DNA from: Cenococcum geophilum 1.58 | Lineage: Eukaryota > Ascomycota > Dothideomycetes > Gloniales > Gloniaceae | Assembly (NCBI GenBank): GCA_001692895.1 | Contig: KV748218.1 | Location: 1,178,001-1,242,000, forward strand | DNA length: 64,000 bases | Direction of reading: 5' to 3' | Part shown: one piece after another, positions 58,736 to 64,000 of the stretch | Layout: each line of letters begins with the position of its first letter | Numbering within the stretch: position 1 is the first letter of the stretch | Translations under genes and position numbers: made by a program | Notes under the pieces: model-generated | Seen by the model: only the letters and a program-made list of their open reading frames with translations | What the model was told of the DNA's origin: nothing | The model's database searches: none

Positions 58736-61700
58736 ACGGTCGGCCTGTCATAAGGAGACTCTTATAGGCAACGCGAAATAGGAACTAGTAGTATATAGGG
58801 TGTTGTGCCCCTATATTACTACTAGCTTCCTATAGGGCGTAGTACGTAGTAGCCACTGCTGGCTCTAAAGACCTCACCCCTTAACTGGGCTTTGACCTTT
58901 AGTGCACCTAATAGGTAGGCAGGATTACACCCTAGCTAAAGAGACTACTACGTAGCTCGAGAAAACGGATGCGCGTGTTGGTATATTAATAGACGGAACC
59001 GTTTGCCTCTAGGGCGGCTTGCTGGTAAGATATGCTTAAGGAGTAAATAGGAGTTACTTAGGCGGGAGAGGCAGTAGCTCGGCCTTGTCCGTAGAAGGTA
59101 TACCTAACTATATTATAGGATATAGCTATGACGCCCCTATAGGATTACGTTAGTAGGCGTAAAGATGGGAGTTACAACCCCTAGAAACGGCAGCTTATAC
59201 CCGCGCTAGCGGAAATAATAAAGAAAGGCGTGAAACTAGAGGCTATAGAAGGCTCCTAAGCCGTATAAAAGCGCACTAACTTTAAGAGGAAACTCTTATA
59301 CAGACTACTGGGGGGTAGATTGGTACTTAGGTAATACCGTTATAAGATATCTAAAAGAACTAGTAAAACTCCCCGTAATTAGTAGTAGCAGCTAACTGCT
59401 TATAGATTGGGACTAAAGTATTAGAAAACTAGGGTAAAGGCCTAGATAAGTAGGTATATTAAACTTTACTATATTACTAACTAATATATAACTACCTGCC
59501 CTTATCATCAGTATATATATACTAGAAATGCAAAAACTCCTTATTTAAAAAGGAATAATTATAAATGGCCTTATATATAATATAAGGCTCTACAACTATA
59601 GACTACGCCTAGAATAATGCTATTGCTGTATATAATGGGGACACACCTAATCTATATGCGCAGTATAGGTGTGCTGCGGCCACTATGCAGGCCCCTATAA
59701 TATAAGACATTGCTTAAATTAAGACTAAATAAAATGCGTAAACTGCTACCGAAGCATATATAAGGCGTAGGAGAGAGAAGACTGCATTGAATACAGGAGA
59801 CGGAAGGCAAGGGCTTAACAGCTGCGGGAATAACTGCACGCTAGGTTATATAAATGGAAACAATAGGTAATAAGCCAAGGGGATATAGGTGCCTTCTCAG
59901 CGTTTTCTATCTTTAATACTAAAGGGCTAGGCCAGCCATCCCAAGCCTTAACGGGCCAGAAGCGACGCCGCGCGATATCACTAGACCAATTAGGGATATA
60001 AGGGTCATAGGGGACACAAGGGAGAGGACGCCCCGTAGGAAGACCCCTATAGACAGCGACAGCAGGCTTAAGACTAGGACAATTAAGAATTAAACTTAAT
60101 ATAGCAAATATAATATTTATAGCCGACCTATAAAGGGTATATAGCCGACTAATAAGAATAGGGGAAGAACTGGTAATAATAATAGATTTAGATATAGAAG
60201 CGCTAACAGGAACACAAGACACGGAAATAGAAAGCTCTATATAAAATAAGTAGTAATTAGGGTGTAGACACAAGAGACAGAAGCTCTAAATATCCTAAAG
60301 AAAGTAGAAATAGAAAAAGCGAGGAATAAAGGAAAGTCGAAGGACCCTCGCCAGGGGTCCGCTACCTATCCATTATATAGTATAACTGCGGCAATATAAA
60401 CCACCGCCTTGTAAGGCTCCTACTAGACAGTCTAGACCTAAAGAAATACTATATCCTTGCTATATAAGAGCTATATTACAATACCTTTATATAATTAACA
60501 TACTGCCCCTAAGGATTCTAGCTCCTATATAAACCAAAAGCAGCTACACACGTATGCTTTATAATTAGTAAGGCTATCAGCCTATCCTTATAGTTATAGT
60601 AGGCAGTTAACCTAGATATTATAGTTATAATAATTTAAATATATAGGGGACCGGTACAAATTATTAATGTATATAACCCTAGGGTTAAAGGGGTCCTATA
60701 AATAGAGAATATTATATTAGTAATAAGCTTACTAGAAACCGAAGGTATAGAGTTTATCCTATTAGGAGACATAAACCTCTACTACCCACAGTAGGGGGGT
60801 ATCTATGTTGCTGCAGATTAATAGTTAAAGTGCCTACTAAGAGCTATAGATATCTGGGGCCTTAAGCTAGCTACCCCCCTAAAAGCAATTATATGGCAAT
60901 AAGGCACCGCTAAAAGTATAATTAACCTTATATTTATAGATGAAGGCCTATATTAAAGACTTAAAAGGTATAACCCCGAAGAAGAATAGGCACTTACCCT
61001 AGAATATATCCCTATCTAGATACAGCTAGACTTAGATACTAAAGCGTAACTAAATAGAAAAAGATATGTAATAAGGAAGCTTAAGATAGACAGTTTCCTT
61101 AATATAGTTAAATAATAACTCTAAGACCTAGAAGAAATCCACCTAATACTAAACAAGTAAGGCTTATTAGCTACCCCTAAGGAAATTAACTAAAGATTAA
61201 AAAGGATCTAGGCAGCGATTAAAAATAGGCTAAAAAAGTACTACCCGATTTTAAAACCGGGCCCCTACGCGCAACACGTATAGTCTATATAATGCGCAGT
61301 TCTAGTTACTAGCTAATAATGAGTAAGAAGGAAATATATAAGCAGCCACGACCCTAAAGACAAGAGATAATATAAAGATATAAGAAACCAGCTAAAGAAT
61401 ACCCTAAAAAAGAAGTAAGGAATAACTAGAGACGGTTTATAAACGAGCATACTTTTAACCCGAGCCTCCCCCATAACAAGGGCCTTTGGGCTATAGCAAA
61501 ATAGGTAAAAAAAAAAGGCAGGGCGCCTAGCAGAAGACCNATACCTACTACCCCTATAAAGAGTAGGAGAATTATAGGCCATAAACGACAATAATAAGAA
61601 GGTAAAGATCCTTATAGAAAGGTTCTTCCCCTAACCGGCTCTAGTAGACCTTAGTAATATCACGGGCAAAACACCGGTAACTCGCCTGTGGGTTAACAGC

Positions 61701-62310
61701 GATATAATAATAGAGGAAATAGCTAGAACTATTAGCCGCCTTTTAAATAATATAGCACTAGGACTAGATAGGATTTTAAATAAGGCCCTAAAAATCTATA
61801 GGCCACTTATAGCACCTTAGCTTATAGATGTAGCTAAAGCATGCTTTACTATAGGCTACTACCCGTAACTTGGAAGATCTATAATAACGGTTATCTTATA
61901 AAAAGAAGGTAAAGTAGATTACTTAATCCCAGGAAGCTACCGCCCTATTGCCTTAAAAAACACCCTTAGCAAGATCTTAGAAAGGGTAATAGTAGAACGT
62001 ATAGTAGATACGGCAGAGGAATACGCCCTACTACTATAAAGCTAAATAGGGGCAAGAAAGAACCGCTTAATACTATTAGCACTTACGCTACTTGCTGCCA
62101 CTATTAAATCTATATAGGCGATGCGAAAGGACTTTATAGTATTAATACTTAGCCTAAATATTAGTGGTGCCTACGACAATATACCCTATAAGCGTCTCCT
62201 GTATATCCTTAGGGTAAAGGGCTTCCTAAAATAGATTATATAATTTATCTAAGGGTTTATAGGCTAGAAAGAAACATTACTAGTCTTTAGCGGATACTAA
62301 AGCCCCCCTA
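58736..62310 (+). mobile_element. Tad1-like LINE (5' region, ORF1 area, endonuclease, reverse transcriptase)
   Basis: A leader at 58,736-58,985 and a 5' unit to 59,505 precede an ORF1-like region (about 59,700-60,300). Endonuclease blocks follow: LQYNCG-type start near 60,380 and EFILLGDINLYYPQ near 60,750-60,790 (the GDFN box of AP-like endonucleases). Reverse transcriptase is at 61,740-62,300, with SYRPIALKNTLSKILERVI, GARKNRLILLALTLLAATIK and LSLNISGAYDNIPYKRLLYI. Many stops are present and the ORF is cut off at about 62,310 before the catalytic FADD box, where a gypsy fragment begins. The missing 3' half matches in type the RNase H fragment at 6,250-7,255. A 152-codon frame on the minus strand (59,815-60,273) is antisense to ORF1 and is not a gene. 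Confidence 0.75.
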
Positions 62311-62770
62311 GCCTGGTTCTATTACGTTTAATAAATATTAAGACCCGTTGACTATTAAAGAAGCTTAATATAAGATACCTAGGTCCCTTTTAAGTTAAGG
62401 AACAAATTAGTAAGCTAGCCTATCGTCTCTAGCTACCCCTATTTATGGCCCGTATATATCTAGTGTTTTATATAAACCTACTAAAGCTATAGTATAGACC
62501 ACCGCTAGAAAAGAACTTCTGTTTAGGCCCAATTAAATATCTTAAGGTAGTAGGCGAGCGGTATGAGGTTAAAGCTATACTATGCTATAAGTCTATTAAG
62601 AACAAGCTTTAATTTAAAGTTAAATGGCTAGGCTGGCCCGCTAAGGACTTTATATAGGAACTAGAGGATCACCTTAATTATTATAAAGATATTCTAAAAG
62701 AATATTAGGACCAAGGTCTACAATCTATAAATCGCAGAAAGCGCTCTAATACTATGGTATTATCGCGACC
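62311..62770 (+). mobile_element. Ty3/gypsy chromovirus integrase end and chromodomain fragment
   Basis: Plus-strand text reads KKLNIRYLGPFKV, ISKLAYRLQLP, then a chromodomain: YEVKAILCYKSIKNKL, FKVKWLGWPAKDFI, ELEDHL, DILKEY. This matches chromodomains at the C-terminus of fungal chromovirus integrases and is a different family from the elements at 1-1,291 and 11,211-18,125. A short fragment, broken in several places. Its LTR may lie in the following 300 bp. Confidence 0.75.
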
Positions 62771-64000
62771 TATAAAGAAAGCTCGCGAAAAGAGTAAATA
62801 GGTTAAATCGGATATGGAACAGACAAGCTCCGGAAACTATAAGGATTAGGGCTATATAGCCTAAGGCAGGACGGGTCCTTAGCCTTTTTATGTATATAGC
62901 ATAGAGTTAATAGGGCATTTTGCTAGAATTGTATTTCTATTCATTAATCTATACCAGGAACATTGTTCCTAGGGCTCCTAAGCCCTTCCTAAAAGCCTTT
63001 TAAGGCCTTCCTAAGCACCTAATTGAGGTCCTTAATTGCTACTATATATAAGAACAAATCCTAAAAGTCTAAACCACAAATGCCCAATCTAAAAAGCTAC
63101 TACGCCCTATTATTATTAGGAGTAGGATTAGTATCTATTGGGCTACTAAGTAATGGCTAACAAGAATAGGATCTAGATGCCTTAGTAGGCGTATGAGTAG
63201 GTATAAAAATAGGGGTAGGATAATAAGGTGTAGCTAGAGCAGAGACTCTTAAATACTTAATACTAATATTAGGTCCAAACCAATACTAATAAAGCTCTTA
63301 TGGTGTAAGCTTATAGTTAATAAAAACACGCTTAAGCCTAGAATAAATAGAGACGTTAGCTGGCTGGTATAGTTTAGAACCACTAAGACCTTATTACGGC
63401 AACTATTAGTTACTTATCCGCTAGGTACCTAAAGGGTAACCTACCTAATACCGTATTATATTATGCTCTTTTAAAACTTAACGCGTATATATAAACTCCT
63501 TCCTATAGTAGACAGCAACCTTCTTCTTATTATTTCTATCCCTTACCCTATCCTTAGTATACCAACCTTACTCTCGCATTAGGCGTTACTAGTTAGCTTA
63601 CTGGGAATTATAGGCAGTATAGATGGCCGTGGCATAGTCTTGAATTTGGCCAAGTTTTTTAGTATTTACGCTAGAATAAGAGAGAGCCCGGGCGATGTAG
63701 TAGTTAAGGATATTAAAGGAACGTCGCCACTTAGGCCTAGGCTATTATTAAAGCTTAAAGTCAGCAATAGAAATCTATTAAGGATAGAAAAACTTATTTT
63801 AACGTAACTGCCGCTCTTGGTACGTATGCATTGATTATAAGGACTAAAGGTATTAGATTTAATGTAATGCGTCTTATTATAAGCCTCTAGAATCCTATTA
63901 TTAGATTTCTGGTCTTTTAAAGACGTATAGGCAAAATTATTTAGGTAGGACTAGCACTAGTTGCGGGTTAGTGGGGGTTAGGGTTTTATATGCAAAGGTA
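62771..64000. other. Unassigned RIP-altered DNA at the window end
   Basis: 62,850-63,090 may include an LTR (TATA-like runs, several CCTTCCTAA/CCTTTTAAGG words), but no edges are clear. From about 63,130 to 63,620 the minus strand reads like a protein (SKLYQPANVSIYSRLKRVFI, LYQYWFGPNISIKYLR, ATPYYPTPIFIPTHTPTKAS) that I do not recognise. No tRNA or rRNA gene is seen. Confidence 0.35.

Noticed and set aside
59815-60273. 152-codon minus-strand frame
   Set aside because: It lies antisense to the ORF1 region of the plus-strand LINE and has no recognisable content.

Overview
The window is filamentous-fungal (Pezizomycotina) nuclear DNA. A roughly 9 kb island of ordinary, GC-balanced, intron-bearing genes (about 21-29 kb), plus a small outlier at 31.2-31.9 kb, sits inside AT-rich, transposon-filled DNA. 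Nearly all of the transposon DNA shows the signature of repeat-induced point mutation (RIP): CpA/TpG are scarce, TpA is abundant, CpG is fairly well kept, and coding frames are full of stops, while family motifs can still be read. Host introns are short, with GT-AG ends and CTAAC/CTAAT-type branch sites, as in Pezizomycotina.

Layout. 1-8.6 kb: pieces of Ty3/gypsy LTR elements on both strands, a 313-bp TIR element (MITE) with TA target duplication, the 3' end of a Tad1-like LINE and tandem copies of that LINE's 5' unit. 8.6-20.0 kb: a Ty1/copia element (minus strand) split by a complete-length gypsy chromovirus (11,211-18,125; two 187-bp LTRs, 5-bp target duplication CTAGT). 20.0-20.9 kb: GC-rich LINE-associated repeat. 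21-29 kb: the gene island, holding a possible small secreted protein, a YTP1-like membrane protein (5 exons), the DASH kinetochore subunit DAM1 (2 exons, minus strand) and a CRAL-TRIO/Sec14 protein of the CSR1 type (4 exons). 29.8-31.2 kb: gypsy debris with a second, 141-bp copy of the MITE. 31.2-31.9 kb: the C-terminal part of a HET-type protein, with an internal in-frame stop. 32.9-33.3 kb: an AT-rich minisatellite. 33.3-34.9 kb: LINE reverse-transcriptase remnant. 35.1-57.9 kb: a gypsy gag-pol interrupted by a very large DNA element. 57.9-62.3 kb: Tad1-like LINE with its 5' units. 62.3-64 kb: gypsy integrase/chromodomain remnant and unassigned RIP-altered DNA.

The most striking object is the 19.3-kb element at 35,857-55,165. 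It has terminal inverted repeats beginning CGTCAGGAAAACGGG, a TA duplication, and an insertion point in the gypsy gag reading frame. It carries a degraded Plavaka-type DDE transposase (minus strand), two diverged copies of an SNF2-family ATPase gene about 6.1 kb apart, a coiled-coil gene between them, at least three further degraded ORFs, arrays built around an AATATT-rich motif, and a 27-bp tandem array just inside the right end. I read it as a giant, cargo-bearing Plavaka-like transposon.

The host genes are unrelated housekeeping functions (membrane protein, spindle attachment, lipid transfer) and do not form a pathway. DAM1 and the CRAL-TRIO gene share a divergent promoter region of about 640 bp. 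Exact ends of the RIP-altered pieces are approximate, and family calls rest on motifs read by eye.
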